Shown piece after piece: positions 30,971 to 31,796 of a stretch of 31,796 nt of DNA. The stretch covers positions 1-31,796 of the IMG/VR virus record IMGVR_UViG_3300036770_006474. One strand, given 5' to 3'. The notes under the pieces are model-generated. The model saw nothing but the letters and a program-made list of their open reading frames with translations, was not told the origin of the DNA and did no database searches. Position 1 is the first letter of the stretch. Each line of letters begins with the position of its first letter. Source of the DNA: a virus. A program made the position numbers and the translations under genes.

Positions 30971-31387
30971 TTAGAACTGTGGAGGAGGAGGTGGCCGTGG
31001 AGCCGACACAGCAGGTGGCGGCGGCGGAGGGGGCGCTTTGGCGGCATTGTTGGCTGCTGTGTTGGCAGCATTGGCCAGATTTATGCCGGTCATGGCAGCA
31101 TCTTTGCCTGTGCCTGCCAGCATGATACCACTGAGAGTGCCGGTCAAGAACGTGGCGATGGGGATGATCAGTTCAAAGAACTTGGCATCAATGGGGCTCA
31201 TGGCATTCAAGGGCTGTGTGACAAAGATGATAGAATACAATACCACGAACACGATGCCGATCAAGGTCAGGGCCAGGCAAATACCAATGAAGAACTTGAG
31301 GCGTATCATGAGTTCTTCTTCGGTGAAGCGTTTGCGTGGAGGTGAGTCCTTTAGTATTTTCTCACCTAATCTTTGCCAAAAATTCAT
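30971..31387 (-). CDS. two-helix membrane protein with proline-rich tail
   Basis: A 138-residue protein. A basic N-terminus (MNFWQRLGEKILKDSPPRKR) leads to two hydrophobic helices at about residues 30-57 and 72-93 with a short polar loop, then an Asn/Ala helix and a tail of proline runs (PPPPPPPAVSAPRPPPPP). Holin-like size and topology fit, and the lipoprotein beside it would fit a lysis cassette, but an envelope or virion role is also possible; I know no functional assignment. ATGA overlap with the lipoprotein stop. Confidence 0.7.
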   Translation of the reverse strand: MNFWQRLGEKILKDSPPRKRFTEEELMIRLKFFIGICLALTLIGIVFVVLYSIIFVTQPLNAMSPIDAKFFELIIPIATFLTGTLSGIMLAGTGKDAAMTGINLANAANTAANNAAKAPPPPPPPAVSAPRPPPPPQF

Positions 31388-31611
31388 CTACATTCTCCTT
31401 TGGGTGCCGGTGCTGACACAGGTGCAGCCGGGGGTAATTTGATTGCGTTGTCTTCTTTGAAGATATGGTCAGGGCAGTCCCGATTCACTTCGCAGATAGG
31501 CCGTTTGCATTCGGCCTTGTCCCAGTTTGCGGGATCTTGGCAAGGATAGCGGAACTGTTGACTGCATCCTGACAAGATAACGGTGGTCAAAACAATGGCG
31601 GCGTATTTCAT
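31384..31611 (-). CDS. small Cys- and Pro-rich lipoprotein
   Basis: A 75-residue lipoprotein: signal MKYAAIVLTTVILSGC with lipobox L-S-G-C (Cys16), then four further Cys before the tail (PCQDPANWDKAECKRPICEV and DCPDH) and a proline-rich C-terminus (PPAAPVSAPAPKGECR) with a last Cys. Size, anchor and Pro-rich tail recall Rz1-type outer spanins, although the Cys content is higher than usual. The upstream coiled-coil gene could be the partner. The ATG at 31611 has no obvious ribosome site. It overlaps the membrane protein gene by 4 nt. Confidence 0.72.
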   Translation of the reverse strand: MKYAAIVLTTVILSGCSQQFRYPCQDPANWDKAECKRPICEVNRDCPDHIFKEDNAIKLPPAAPVSAPAPKGECR

Positions 31612-31624
31612 ATGTGTGTACTTA

Positions 31625-31796
31625 TCAATTGCTCAAAGGATTATCTAGTGCTTTTTTGATCTTGTCATCCACTTCTTTCCGCAGTTCACGCACGTCTTTG
31701 TCAGTTTCGCGCTGTGCAATCTTTGAATCACGCTCCACCTGTTCTACGATCTTTTCTATCCTGCGGATATCTTGCTTCAAGTTGGTGTTGATATCG
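31625..31796 (-). CDS. C-terminal part of a coiled-coil protein
   Basis: The 3' end of a gene whose start lies right of the window. The visible 56 residues (DINTNLKQDIRRIEKIVEQV, ERDSKIAQRETDKDVRELRK, then DDKIKKALDNPLSN) are a continuous charged helix with heptad-like spacing, followed by TGA (31625-31627). An inner-spanin or phage tail/neck coiled coil would look like this. Only the missing N-terminus, with or without a membrane helix, could tell. Confidence 0.6.
   Translation of the reverse strand, partial: DINTNLKQDIRRIEKIVEQVERDSKIAQRETDKDVRELRKEVDDKIKKALDNPLSN

Noticed and set aside
30971-31050. Proline/GGA-rich repeat as a mobile or regulatory repeat
   Set aside because: It is the coding sequence of the proline-rich tail of the membrane protein; the repeat is explained by the peptide.
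1-31796. A bacterial chromosome origin because of the metabolic genes
   Set aside because: The gp43-type polymerase, gp45-like clamp, DUF5872-type and tagged small proteins, and near-complete one-strand gene packing all favour a phage; misassembly of the cargo segment is not excluded but overlaps run without a break across it.

Overview
The window reads as part of a large, lytic, T4-like myophage genome from a Gram-negative host, probably from an environmental sample. Evidence for a phage: a complete family-B DNA polymerase of the gp43 type (18389-21049) whose C-terminus looks like a sliding-clamp-binding tail, a gp45-like sliding clamp, a DsbA-like small protein, many small phage-type hypothetical proteins, a free-standing GIY-YIG homing endonuclease, and almost no intergenic DNA. 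Every gene except the endonuclease is on the minus strand, and most neighbours overlap by 1-14 nt (ATGA, TGATG or TAATG), so expression is probably through long, translationally coupled transcripts. I see no tRNA, rRNA, CRISPR array, integrase or insertion sequence. No stretch over 300 bases lacks a gene.

Layout in transcription order (right to left). 31796-29858: end of a coiled-coil protein, a small lipoprotein, a two-helix membrane protein (a possible lysis group), small phage proteins and a Dps-like ferritin. 29861-26082: probable virion or internal-head proteins, including a DUF5872-type protein; small proteins here repeatedly begin with M-R-A-x-[ED]-F. 26036-25410: the plus-strand GIY-YIG endonuclease. 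25345-23067: S-adenosylhomocysteinase and a predicted glycosyltransferase-like protein. 23019-16678: a strong sigma70-like promoter, then the replication block (DsbA-like, second glycosyltransferase-like protein, SGNH-like protein, DNA polymerase, methyltransferase-like protein, clamp). 16681-12244: sulfotransferase, DpdA/TGT-like transglycosylase, YdcH-like protein, three hypotheticals and a methyltransferase. 12169-3837: a cargo operon with a GT4-like glycosyltransferase, GalE, a third glycosyltransferase-like paralogue, PLP aminotransferase, 2OG-Fe(II) oxygenase, left-handed beta-helix acyltransferase, MHS-family transporter and AMP-dependent acyl ligase. 3782-1: FolE (GTP cyclohydrolase I), a large FG-GAP repeat lipoprotein with a probable outer-membrane barrel, a HIT protein, and the first 34 codons of a QueD-like enzyme cut by the window edge.

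Two systems stand out. First, FolE, the QueD-like enzyme and DpdA form a partial pathway for placing 7-deazaguanine bases in the phage DNA, an anti-restriction strategy; a sulfotransferase overlaps dpdA. Second, the coupled cargo operon, together with the surface lipoprotein, looks like a phage-encoded small-molecule or glycan decoration pathway with its own transporter. Several cargo genes are visibly more AT-rich than the polymerase, clamp and DpdA genes, which suggests separate acquisition. SAH hydrolase would clear the by-product of the methyltransferases present. Functions are inferred from motifs read by eye; no database search was run.
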